Assembly (NCBI GenBank): GCA_951800675.1
Contig: CATOKC010000015.1
Span: 1-35,515, forward strand
Length of the DNA: 35,515 bases
Direction: 5' to 3'
From: an uncultured Oscillibacter sp.
Lineage (GTDB): Bacteria; Bacillota_A; Clostridia; Oscillospirales; Oscillospiraceae
Position 1 is the first letter of the stretch. The number at the start of each line of letters is the position of its first letter. The position numbers and the translations under genes were made by a program. The notes below the pieces were generated by a model. The model had not been told where the DNA came from, searched no databases, and saw nothing but the letters and a program-made list of their open reading frames with translations. Positions 1-8,825 of the stretch are shown piece by piece.

Positions 1-52
1 GCTCCGGGACTTCGTGAGCCGGTTTGCGGCTTCGGCGGAGCCGGAAGCGTAA
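1..52 (+). CDS. C-terminal end of an unidentified rightward gene (partial)
   Basis: Reading from base 2, an open frame gives LRDFVSRFAASAEPEA and then TAA at 50-52. A good intrinsic terminator follows 24 bases later. This arrangement suits the last 16 codons of a gene that begins left of the window and converges on the FtsX-type permease. Too little is visible to name a family, and a chance open frame in GC-rich DNA cannot be excluded. Confidence 0.4.
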   Translation, partial: LRDFVSRFAASAEPEA

Positions 53-76
53 GCCTTCCTCAATCCCCGAAAAAAA

Positions 77-109
77 GACCGCCCTGTCTATGACAGGGCG
101 GTCTTTTTT
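77..109. terminator. Bidirectional intrinsic terminator
   Basis: GACCGCCCTGTC (77-88) pairs perfectly with GACAGGGCGGTC (92-103) around a short loop. It has an A-run on the left (71-76) and a T-run on the right (104-109), so it can end transcription from both sides. It serves the leftward permease gene, whose stop codon is at 108-110, and the rightward gene tail that ends at 52. Confidence 0.9.
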
Positions 110-2237
110 ACCGCCGGATGTCCAGGGCCCGGCACACCTGGGCCAGGGTCAGGCGGTACACGCCGTAGATCAGGGCGGACACCGCCGCCACCACCGCCAG
201 GTCGGCCAGAAGGCCCGCCGCCTCGCTGGGCGTAATACCCGCGGGACTGCCGTTGAAGTACATAATCATGACATAAAAGGCGTAGATCAGGCTGGTGCCC
301 GCCAGGGCGGGCACCAGGAACACCCGCTTCACCTGCCCCCGGACGGAGCGGCGGAGATAGGCGTTGGAGGCCCCCAAATGCCTGAGGTCGTCGTAGACCT
401 TCCGGTTTGTCAGGGCGATGGTCATGCACCGGGTATAGGCGATCACAAACACGGCGGAAAAGCACACCACGGCCACAAAGACAAAGAGGATGAGAAACAC
501 CGCCATGGTCTTGACAAAGTCCGCCTTGTCCATCACCCGGAACTGGGGCATATACTGCCAGCTCAGCCGGAAGGCGGAGCTGTCCCGCTGGGCGTAGTCG
601 ATGACAGTAAAACCATATTCCGCGCAGTTCTCCCGGTCTAGGAAGTAAACGCCCTCCTCCGCCAGGTACTGGTCCCGGATTACCGGGTCCCAGCCGCTGA
701 ACTGGGCCACGTCTATGGTAGAGCGGTCCACAATCTCATTGAACAGGGCTTTGGCGAAGTCATAGGTCTCCTCGCAGTTTTCCACGTTGAAGCAGACTTG
801 GGTCTCCCGCCACTCCTCCGTCAGGCCCGCCCCCAGGGCGGCAAAGTCGGCGTCGTTCATCACATAGCGCCCGAAGAGGCTGTCATAGCGCAGGGGCTCC
901 AGGGACGTGACGGGGATCTGTTCCCCGGTCAGATAGTTGGTCACGAAGCTCTTGTCCGGGGCGAAGCCCAGCTTGCTCCCCTCCACGTCGACGACGCCGC
1001 GAATCTCGCCGCTGGCCAGGTCCACGCGCTCCCCCGTCAGAGCCTCGTAGCCGGAGGCGGAAAGAAACAGCTCGGTGCTCATGACCTCTTTGTACTCCGT
1101 ACGCCAGGTGGTGCCCATGGGGCCCTCCTCCTCAATGTGGTCCTGGCCGTCCACCGCCAGTCGGAGCATGGGGACGGCGGCAAAGTCCGTGATGGTCACA
1201 CCGTACTCCTCCGCCAGGGCCCGGACCTCCTCCTCCAGGGGGATGTCCTGGTCTGCCCGGAAGTTATACACATAGTCCACAGGCCGGGTATCGTATTCAA
1301 TCATGGACCCGGTGCCCAGCATGGGGGTGAAGAAGCTGCCGAAGTACGCACCGGCAATCAGCAGGGTCATCACCAGCATGTTCCGCACCGTCTGGCGGCC
1401 CTGGAAGCGCATCTGGCTGGTGGCGATCAGGTCCTTGTAGAGCTTCTTTTTCCCGTTCCAGCCGTTGACCACCGTGTGCAGGAGAATCATATAGAGGCCA
1501 ATCAAAGCGGGGACGTAAAAGACCGCGGTCAGCCCCTCGGGGGGATACCAGTGGAGAACGCTTATGAAGAAGAAGGAGGACATATAGCCCAGAAAGCCAC
1601 CCAGGGCCAGGAGGCCGACGCCAACGGGCCCGTACCACCGGGGCACCTCCCGGATGGGCTCGGACTTGTGGGACTCCTGGACGATGTCGATGATGTTGGT
1701 CCGCTTCACGGACCGGCTCCCCAGGAAGAACATCATGGCGATGACAAAGGCGGAGAAGGCCAGGGACCAGACGTAGGCGGCGGGGTTGAATACCAGGCGC
1801 ATCTCCTCCGTATCCACCACGCAGAGACGGAACACCTGCCACAGCACCCAGGCCAGGGGTCCGCCCAGGGCGGCCCCGGCGGCGCAGGAGCCCAGGGAGA
1901 TCACTCCCAGCTCCCGGTACAGCTCCCCCCGCACCTGGGCCCGGGTGGCCCCCAGGGCCAGGAACACGCCGGTCTCCCGGGACTTCTGCCGGAAGAAGAG
2001 GCCGGAGGCGTAGGTGGTGAACACGGCGCAGCCAAGAACCGCCAGGGTGAAGATCATCATGATCTGCTTGCGGCTGTCGCCTCCCTCGGGGAGGACGTTC
2101 AGGATGGTGGGGGCCCGCATCATGCAGACGTAGGCCGTTATCAGCAGCACAGAGAAGAAGCAGCAGCCCGAGAGGAGCGCGTATTGCTTCTTGTTCCTCC
2201 GGCGCATCAGGGCATAAACTTCGGAAAAATGGCGCAT
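108..2237 (-). CDS. FtsX/BceB-type ABC transporter permease
   Basis: This 709-residue membrane protein is the permease half of an ABC system. A first membrane helix lies at about residues 20-40. An FtsX-like block follows at about 55-185, with the typical stretch SRETGVFLALGATRAQV. More helices reach about residue 310, a large extracytoplasmic domain spans about 315-580, and a second FtsX-like block with three helices lies at about 585-705. This resembles the BceB/MacB class, where the outside domain senses or handles a peptide or lipid substrate rather than passing it through a pore. GGGGAGG sits 9 bases before ATG. The gene starts 2 bases after the stop of the ATPase gene, so the two are co-translated. 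The substrate cannot be read from sequence; antimicrobial peptide resistance is the usual role of this class. Confidence 0.88.
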   Translation of the reverse strand: MRHFSEVYALMRRRNKKQYALLSGCCFFSVLLITAYVCMMRAPTILNVLPEGGDSRKQIMMIFTLAVLGCAVFTTYASGLFFRQKSRETGVFLALGATRAQVRGELYRELGVISLGSCAAGAALGGPLAWVLWQVFRLCVVDTEEMRLVFNPAAYVWSLAFSAFVIAMMFFLGSRSVKRTNIIDIVQESHKSEPIREVPRWYGPVGVGLLALGGFLGYMSSFFFISVLHWYPPEGLTAVFYVPALIGLYMILLHTVVNGWNGKKKLYKDLIATSQMRFQGRQTVRNMLVMTLLIAGAYFGSFFTPMLGTGSMIEYDTRPVDYVYNFRADQDIPLEEEVRALAEEYGVTITDFAAVPMLRLAVDGQDHIEEEGPMGTTWRTEYKEVMSTELFLSASGYEALTGERVDLASGEIRGVVDVEGSKLGFAPDKSFVTNYLTGEQIPVTSLEPLRYDSLFGRYVMNDADFAALGAGLTEEWRETQVCFNVENCEETYDFAKALFNEIVDRSTIDVAQFSGWDPVIRDQYLAEEGVYFLDRENCAEYGFTVIDYAQRDSSAFRLSWQYMPQFRVMDKADFVKTMAVFLILFVFVAVVCFSAVFVIAYTRCMTIALTNRKVYDDLRHLGASNAYLRRSVRGQVKRVFLVPALAGTSLIYAFYVMIMYFNGSPAGITPSEAAGLLADLAVVAAVSALIYGVYRLTLAQVCRALDIRR

Positions 2238-2239
2238 GG

Positions 2240-2986
2240 TTATTCCCTCCCCATTTCCCGGACCGCGTCCAGAAGCTGGTCCTGGAACGTCTCCCGTTCC
2301 GTGGCCCCCTTCTCCAGCGTCTTCCAGACCACGCCGTCCCGGAGGATCACCACCCGGTCGCAGAAGGAGGCGGCGTAGGAGTCGTGGGTCACCATGAAAA
2401 TCGTGGCCTCCAGAGCCTGCTTGGCCTGCTCAAAGGAACGGATGACGGCCCGGGTGGACTTGGAGTCCAGGTTGCCCGTGGGCTCGTCGGCCAGAATCAG
2501 CAGGGGGTGGTTGATGAGGGCCCGGGCCACGGCGGTGCGCTGCTTCTCGCCGCCGGAGATCTCCGCCGGATATTTGTCCCGGATGCCCGCGATGCCAAAG
2601 ACCTCGCAGAGCTGGTCCGCCCGCTGCTCCGTCATGTCGGAGACGGTGCCGCCGATGATGGCGGGGAGCAGGATGTTCTGCCGCACCGTCAGGCCGTCCA
2701 GCAGGAGGAAGTCCTGGAAGACGAAGCCCAGCTCCTTGTTGCGGACCTCCGCCAGGGCGTCCTCGTCCAGCCGGGCCAGCTCGGTTTTCCCCAGGCGGAT
2801 ACTGCCGGAGTCGGCGGGGATGTAGCAGGAGATGCAGTTCAAGAGGGTGGTCTTGCCGGAGCCGGAGGGGCCCATAACGGCCACGAACTCACCCTTTCCC
2901 ACTTGAAGGGAGACTCCCTTCAGCACCTCGTAGGAGGTCTTTCCCACTTGATAGGATTTGCGCAGATTTTCTACAGTCAGCATCAT
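2240..2986 (-). CDS. ABC transporter ATP-binding protein (MacB/BceA type)
   Basis: A 248-residue nucleotide-binding subunit that powers the adjacent FtsX-type permease at the inner face of the membrane. Visible motifs are Walker A GPSGSGKTT, the Q-loop region FVFQDFLLLDGLTVRQN, a signature ISGGEKQR (E in place of the common Q), Walker B LLILADEPTGNLDS and the switch histidine in MVTHD. The DEPTGNLD stretch is typical of the LolD/MacB/BceA branch. Three ATG codons are possible at 2992, 2986 and 2983. The RBS AAAGG at 2993-2997 touches the first, leaves 6 bases before the second and 9 before the third, so 2986 is chosen. The gene lies 12 bases downstream of the TraX-family gene, within one leftward operon. 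Confidence 0.92.
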   Translation of the reverse strand: MMLTVENLRKSYQVGKTSYEVLKGVSLQVGKGEFVAVMGPSGSGKTTLLNCISCYIPADSGSIRLGKTELARLDEDALAEVRNKELGFVFQDFLLLDGLTVRQNILLPAIIGGTVSDMTEQRADQLCEVFGIAGIRDKYPAEISGGEKQRTAVARALINHPLLILADEPTGNLDSKSTRAVIRSFEQAKQALEATIFMVTHDSYAASFCDRVVILRDGVVWKTLEKGATERETFQDQLLDAVREMGRE

Positions 2987-2998
2987 AGTCATCCTTTC

Positions 2999-3757
2999 TT
3001 ACAGCATGAATTGAATTGCCGCAATGACGGCGAGATGGGCGGGATAGAAGGCGTAGAAGAACCACTTGGGGATTTTCAGCCCGGAGCGGGTGGGGAGGAA
3101 GATCAGCGGCGCGGCCAGCAGGGCAAACACAGCCCAGTCCACGGCGAAGCCGCCCAGCTTCAAGGCCAGCGGGTCCTCCAGATAGCCGCCCCAGAGGCAG
3201 GGCAGGTAGGTCAGCACATAGAGGGCCGCGCCGATTCTGGGGTGGTTCCGGTAGAGGAAGAAAATCAGCATCAATTGAATCCCGATGCCGGAATAGTCGA
3301 AGTTCCACCAGCTCACCGCGAAGAAGGCCCCCAGGAACAGCCACCACTTCCGCTCCTTAAAGCCGTACATGGCAAGCAGGGAGAGAAACAGCGTGAAGAA
3401 GATGTTCCAGTTGCTCCAATTCCGGTCCACCATCCAGTCATGGGGGTGGAAGGCCAGGACGTAGAAGGGCTGGGAAACCACGGCGAACACCGCCAGGCGG
3501 CCAAGATACCGCTTGATGTTTTGGGTATACAGCAGTCCCACGGTCAGGCAGTAGCAGAAAATCGGGAACGCCAGCCGCCCAATCCAGCGGAAGGCCCCGA
3601 CCTCCGGAAAGAAGGCGCCGCCCACATGGTCGATGAGCATGGAAACGATGGCGGCGAGCTTCAAAAGGTCCGTGTCCAGATTCGTTCGCAGCCGGGGCCC
3701 CTGCCGGGGGACCTCCGTGGGGGTGGTCAGGGCGGCGCGGATGGAATTCCAATTCAT
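2999..3757 (-). CDS. TraX-family membrane protein
   Basis: A 252-residue multi-pass membrane protein of the TraX family (named after the F-pilin acetylation protein). Recognisable marks are the N-terminal block LKLAAIVSMLIDHVGGAFF followed by GRLAFPIFCYCLTVGL and then YTQNIKRYLGRL, which match the conserved DH...GR.AFPIF...YT.N..RYL.RL pattern, and about eight hydrophobic segments. AAAGGAAG precedes the ATG at 3755-3757; the long open frame continuing upstream to 4591 is antisense to the response regulator and is not used. In Gram-positive bacteria the family is presumed to acetylate a surface or exported molecule, but the substrate is unknown. It is the first gene of the operon with the ABC ATPase and permease. 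Confidence 0.85.
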   Translation of the reverse strand: MNWNSIRAALTTPTEVPRQGPRLRTNLDTDLLKLAAIVSMLIDHVGGAFFPEVGAFRWIGRLAFPIFCYCLTVGLLYTQNIKRYLGRLAVFAVVSQPFYVLAFHPHDWMVDRNWSNWNIFFTLFLSLLAMYGFKERKWWLFLGAFFAVSWWNFDYSGIGIQLMLIFFLYRNHPRIGAALYVLTYLPCLWGGYLEDPLALKLGGFAVDWAVFALLAAPLIFLPTRSGLKIPKWFFYAFYPAHLAVIAAIQFML

Positions 3758-3845
3758 AGCAAGCACTTCCTTTATTCTGTGACAGCGGTTGATGCGGAAG
3801 TCCGGCCGTAAATGCTTACATCCGCTTCCATTGCCAGAATAGCGC

Positions 3846-3873
3846 GAAAAAACGGCCCCCGCAAACGGGGCCG
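3846..3873 (-). terminator. Terminator-like hairpin in the traX leader (possible attenuator)
   Basis: On the minus strand CGGCCCC (3867-3873) pairs with GGGGCCG (3853-3859), and six T residues follow (plus-strand A-run 3847-3852). The hairpin ends about 90 bases before the TraX start codon, and no leftward gene lies upstream of it. It therefore either blocks read-through from the divergent promoter region or acts as an attenuator in the leader of the TraX/ABC operon. A minus-strand TTTACA (3893-3898) upstream could be a -35, but no convincing -10 was found. Confidence 0.5.
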
Positions 3874-3956
3874 CTCTCTTTGGCGGGTTCGTTGTAAAGT
3901 TTGGGGGCTCCGGCGCAAGCGGCATCATCTTTGGCGCTTTTGCCGTCATAATTGGT

Positions 3957-3985
3957 TTGGCGAACCGCCGGGGATGTGCTATAAT
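3957..3985 (+). promoter_or_regulatory. Sigma-A-type promoter of the LytTR regulator/kinase operon
   Basis: TTGGCG (3957-3962), a 17-base spacer and TATAAT (3980-3985), with an extended -10 TG at 3977-3978. The start codon lies 31 bases downstream. The same word, TGTGCTATAAT, recurs in the GNAT promoter of this window. Confidence 0.85.
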
Positions 3986-4015
3986 AGCCCCAGCAAACCG
4001 CAAGGAGATGATACC

Positions 4016-4732
4016 ATGCTGCGAATCGGCATCTGCGACGACAGCGCCGACGCCCGCGTCGCCCTCCGGGCCGCGCTGGAGCGGGCCCTGGAGCGGCGGC
4101 GGAGCGGGGCGGACACGTCCTTTTTTGAATTCTCCTCCGGGGAGGGCCTCCTCCGCTGGCTGGGCAGCCACGCCGGGGAGCTGGACCTGGTATTTTTGGA
4201 CATTGAAATGGGGGCGCTGAACGGCATGGAGACCGCCCGCCGCCTCCGGGAGGCGGACGAGGGGCTGCTGCTGGTCTTTGTCACCGGCTACACGGACTAC
4301 GTGTTCGACGGCTATTCCGTGGGGGCCCTGGGCTACCTGATGAAGCCCCCCAAGCCGGACCAGCTGGACGGCGTGCTGGACCGGGCGGCGGAGGCCCGCC
4401 TCCGGGAGGGGGACCAGGCCTTCCTCTGCCGCAGCGGCGAGACGCTGTACCGGATTCCCAAGAAGACCATTCTCTATTTCGCCTCCGACCGGCGGCAGGT
4501 CACCTGCGTCTCCGCCGCCCGGACCTATACCTTTTACGGCAAGCTGGACGACGTGGAGCGGGACGTGGGAGAGTCCTTCGTCCGGGTCCACCAGCGCTAT
4601 CTGGTCCGCACCGCCGCCGTAGAGCGGATGGAGGGAAGCCAGGTCTTTGTGGGCGGCGAGGCGCTTCCCGTCAGCCGGGCCTGCCGCTCCGCCGCCTTGG
4701 CCGCCCTGGCCCGGACGGCCCTGGAGGGCTAG
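4016..4732 (+). CDS. LytTR-family response regulator
   Basis: A 238-residue cytoplasmic two-component regulator. The receiver domain (1-120) has the acidic pair D8-D9, the phospho-acceptor D62 in LVFLDIEM, T90 and K110 in YLMKPPK. A LytTR DNA-binding domain follows (about 135-235), with the typical YRIPKKTILYFASDRRQV and FVRVHQRYLV stretches. LytTR proteins of the AgrA type bind pairs of short direct repeats and commonly act as activators. AAGGAG (4002-4007) is 8 bases before ATG at 4016; the upstream extension to 3812 lacks an RBS. The kinase gene follows after 3 bases. It is divergent from the TraX/ABC operon, which is its most likely target, though no operator repeat could be confirmed by eye. 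Confidence 0.92.
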   Translation: MLRIGICDDSADARVALRAALERALERRRSGADTSFFEFSSGEGLLRWLGSHAGELDLVFLDIEMGALNGMETARRLREADEGLLLVFVTGYTDYVFDGYSVGALGYLMKPPKPDQLDGVLDRAAEARLREGDQAFLCRSGETLYRIPKKTILYFASDRRQVTCVSAARTYTFYGKLDDVERDVGESFVRVHQRYLVRTAAVERMEGSQVFVGGEALPVSRACRSAALAALARTALEG

Positions 4733-4735
4733 GCC

Positions 4736-6058
4736 ATGGCTTCAACGTTTTTAATCAGCCTGGCGGAATACCTGCTGCTCTGCTTTCAAAATTGGTTCTG
4801 GCTGATCCCGGTGTTTACCAGCGGCTTCTTCCTCTTTCGGATCGTGTCCGCCTTTTTGGCGGTGAAGCCCCGGCGGGGCTGGCGAATCGCGCTGGTCCTG
4901 TTTCTGGGCAGCATCTCCGACATGGTGATTTGGCTGGGGGACACCAATCTGCTGTTCACCCTGCTGTTCTTTTTCCCCGTGCTCCTGCTGGCCTCCAAGG
5001 GGGACCGAGCCGGGCGGCTGACGCTGACGGTCATCTTTTTCTGCCTCATCATGTCCGTCAACGCCGTGCTGGATACCTATTATGGCCCCATTATGGCCCG
5101 CTTCGATCTGGACGATCTGTATTACTACAGCAATAAATTCATCCGCCTCGCTGTCTGGGCCCTGCTGTACCTGGCGCCGCGGAAACACCTGCCAAAGCGC
5201 CCGCCCCAGCTCTCCCCCCGGTTTTGGAGGCTGGTGCTGCTCCTGGCCGCCATGCCCTTCAGCTCGCTGCTGGCGGTGGTGCTGCTGCCCCTTCTCCAGT
5301 CGGATTATATCTACAGCAACGCTCTTCTCCACGGCCTGATTATGAATCTGGGGGTGGCGGTGCTCCCCTTTATCTTCCTCACCTCCCTGGCCCTGCTGTA
5401 CGCCATATTGGTACTGGAAAACCACCAGCGGCTGGAGGAGGCGGACAAGCTGGCCTCCCTCCGGGAAAGCTACTACCAGGGCCTCCAGCGGGAGGAGCGG
5501 CAGGTCCGCACCCTCCGCCACGACCTGCGGAACCACCTGACGGCCCTCCGGGGCCTGGTGGACATGGGGGAGGACGGCAAGGCCCTGCAATACATCGACC
5601 AGCTTGCCGACTCCCCCGCCCTCCGGGGCGGGAAGCGGCTGTGCGAAAACGACGCGGCCAACGCCGTCCTCTCCGCCAAGGCGGAGGCCATGGGCCGCTC
5701 AGGCCTCACGGCGGACTTTTCCGTGTCCCTGCCCAAGGACCTGCCCCTGGCGGAGGTGGACCTGTGCGCCCTGCTGGGAAACGCCGCGGACAACGCCATG
5801 GAGGCGGCGGAGGAAGCGGAGGACAAGACCGTCACCCTCCGCTGCCGGGCGGAAAAGGGCCTTTTCATGCTCCGGGTGGAAAACGCCTACGCCGGGGAGC
5901 TGGCCCCGGACCTTGCCACCACCAAGAAGGACAGGACGTCCCACGGCTTCGGCCTGGCGGGGATGCGGGAAATCGCGGAGCGCCTGGGCGGGTCCCTGGA
6001 GACCCGGGCCGGAGGCGGGCGGTTCCAGCTGGTGGTGTGCCTGCCTCTGCTGCCGTGA
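4736..6058 (+). CDS. GHKL-type sensor histidine kinase (AgrC-like)
   Basis: A 440-residue membrane kinase partnered with the LytTR regulator just upstream. Six to seven hydrophobic segments fill residues 8-228, a coiled linker follows (230-258), then the phospho-acceptor block RTLRHDLRNHLTALRG with H262. The ATPase domain has N349 and N353 in LLGNAADNAMEAA and the glycine box HGFGLAGMREIAERLGG near 403-419. This is the layout of AgrC/ComD-like kinases that sense peptides through the membrane domain. No AgrB or AgrD gene is nearby, so a peptide signal made here is not supported. GGAGG (4723-4727) ends 8 bases before the ATG and lies inside the regulator gene, so the two are co-translated. Confidence 0.9.
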   Translation: MASTFLISLAEYLLLCFQNWFWLIPVFTSGFFLFRIVSAFLAVKPRRGWRIALVLFLGSISDMVIWLGDTNLLFTLLFFFPVLLLASKGDRAGRLTLTVIFFCLIMSVNAVLDTYYGPIMARFDLDDLYYYSNKFIRLAVWALLYLAPRKHLPKRPPQLSPRFWRLVLLLAAMPFSSLLAVVLLPLLQSDYIYSNALLHGLIMNLGVAVLPFIFLTSLALLYAILVLENHQRLEEADKLASLRESYYQGLQREERQVRTLRHDLRNHLTALRGLVDMGEDGKALQYIDQLADSPALRGGKRLCENDAANAVLSAKAEAMGRSGLTADFSVSLPKDLPLAEVDLCALLGNAADNAMEAAEEAEDKTVTLRCRAEKGLFMLRVENAYAGELAPDLATTKKDRTSHGFGLAGMREIAERLGGSLETRAGGGRFQLVVCLPLLP

Positions 6059-6100
6059 AAAAATGCGCCTCCTCCCATCTGGGGAGAGGCGCGTTTCGCT
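6057..6100. terminator. Shared terminator between kinase and atpC
   Basis: GCGCCTC (6065-6071) pairs with GAGGCGC (6086-6092), extended inward by CCC/GGG. An A-run lies on the left (6057-6063) and a T-rich stretch on the right. It closes the rightward kinase operon and the leftward ATP synthase operon. Confidence 0.75.
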
Positions 6101-6107
6101 CTATTTG

Positions 6108-6517
6108 CTATTTGATTTCCGTGCCCTTCACCCGCAGGCGGTTCATGGCCCGGGCCAGGGTGGCCTGGGCCAGCTGGTACTCCTGGCGGCTCTTCTTCTG
6201 GAGCATGGCCTCCCGTGCCTCGTCGGCCTCCCGGCGGGCCCGGGCGGCGTCGATCTCCTCGGGCCGTTCCACGGAGTCCACCAGCACCAGGACCTCGTTT
6301 TTCTCAATCTTCACCAAGCCGGAGGACACCGCCGCCAGCTGGACGGGCCCCTCCGGGGTCTGGTAGCGCAGGGTCCCCGGCAGCACGGCGGCGATCATGT
6401 CGCTGTGATGGGCCAGGATGCCCTGCTCCCCGTCGCTGGTGGGGACGGTCAGGCTGACGCAGGGCCCCTCGTAGAAGGAGCGGTCCGCCGCCAGGATGTG
6501 GGCCTGAAAGACTTCCA

Positions 6518-6518
<1 letters not shown>
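6108..6518 (-). CDS. atpC: F-type ATP synthase epsilon subunit
   Basis: A 136-residue peripheral-stalk-independent rotor subunit of the F1 sector that couples gamma to the c-ring and can inhibit ATP hydrolysis. The N-terminal beta-sandwich (1-85) shows VPTSDGEQGILAHHSDMIA, the family's most conserved stretch. The C-terminal helical hairpin (90-136) is rich in Ala, Arg and Glu. Length is normal. It is the last gene of the operon and starts in a TAATG overlap with the atpD stop, so translation is coupled. Confidence 0.97.
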
Positions 6519-7927
<1,409 letters not shown>

Positions 7928-8824
7928 TTACCTCCCCTTCTTTTGGCGCTGGGCCCGGGCCCCCGCGGAGATTTCCGTAATCTCCTGGGTAATGGCCGCC
8001 TGGCGGACCCGGTTATACTGGAGGGACAGCTCCCCCAGGAGCTTTTCCGCATTCCGGTCCGCGTTGTCCATGGCGCTCATCCGGGCGTTCTGCTCACAGC
8101 AGAAGCTGTCAATCAGGGCGCTGTAGATAAAGCCGGTGACATAGCTCCGCATGACGCTGTTCAGCACGGTCCCCACATCGGGGTAGAACTCGAAGCGCTC
8201 CGTCATGGCCCCCCCGCCCGCCGGGGCTCCGGCGAAGTGGGTCCGGTGGAAGGGCAGCAGCCGGGTGGAGCGGGCCTCGAAGCTCATGGCGCTCTCCATG
8301 TCCGTGTAAATGACGTAGATTTCCTTCAGCTCCCCCCGGTCAAAGCCGTCCAGCAGCCGGGCGCTGATCTCCCGGGCCCGGGCCATGGTGGGGTTCTGGG
8401 CGGTGTAGAGGAAGCTGTGCTCAATGGGAATCCTCCGCTGGTCGAAAAACCGCCGTCCGTATTCTCCCACCACAAAGAGCTTCGTGTCCGGGTGCCGCTC
8501 CAAAAGCTGCTGGGCCACCCGGATGGCGTTTTGGTTATAGGCCCCCGCAAGACCCTTGTCAGCGGTAATGAGGAGACAGCCATAGGTCCCCTTCAGCGGC
8601 GTGTCGTCGCCGATGGGGTAAAAAAACCGGCTGTCCACGTTGTAGGCCGTGCGGAAAATCCGGCGGATCTCCCCCCGAAGGGCCTCGAAATAAGGCCGGG
8701 TCTGGTCCAGCTCCCGCCGGGCCCGGCGGAGCTTGGTGGAGGCGATCAAATACATGGCGTTGGTGATCTTCCGGGTCTCTCCCACGCTCTCAATGTGGGT
8801 CTTGATCTCCTTGGTCCCCGCCAT
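7928..8824 (-). CDS. atpG: F-type ATP synthase gamma subunit
   Basis: A 298-residue central-stalk subunit. The N-terminal helix begins TKEIKTHIESVGETRKIT and continues NAMYLIASTKLRRA, and the C-terminal helix contains SALIDSFCCEQNARMSAMDNA and NRVRQAAITQEITEI, the two strands of the coiled coil that turns inside the alpha-beta ring. The middle Rossmann-like part includes CLLITADKGLAGAYN. It is slightly longer than average (about 285-290), with a small glycine-rich loop (PAGGGA) near residue 205. One base separates it from the atpA stop. Confidence 0.97.
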   Translation of the reverse strand: MAGTKEIKTHIESVGETRKITNAMYLIASTKLRRARRELDQTRPYFEALRGEIRRIFRTAYNVDSRFFYPIGDDTPLKGTYGCLLITADKGLAGAYNQNAIRVAQQLLERHPDTKLFVVGEYGRRFFDQRRIPIEHSFLYTAQNPTMARAREISARLLDGFDRGELKEIYVIYTDMESAMSFEARSTRLLPFHRTHFAGAPAGGGAMTERFEFYPDVGTVLNSVMRSYVTGFIYSALIDSFCCEQNARMSAMDNADRNAEKLLGELSLQYNRVRQAAITQEITEISAGARAQRQKKGR

Positions 8825-8825
8825 G

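Noticed and set aside
798..2378. Long rightward open frame (526 codons) opposite the permease gene
   Set aside because: It mirrors the permease in GC-rich DNA, has low-complexity His/Gly/Gln-rich translation and no RBS; the permease on the other strand has clear domains.
2384..3811. Rightward open frame opposite the ABC ATPase and TraX genes
   Set aside because: It is antisense to two well-supported genes and its translation is repetitive and without motif.
3758..4591. N-terminal extension of the TraX gene to 4591
   Set aside because: It runs antisense through the response regulator and upstream DNA; the RBS and family start place the true ATG at 3757.
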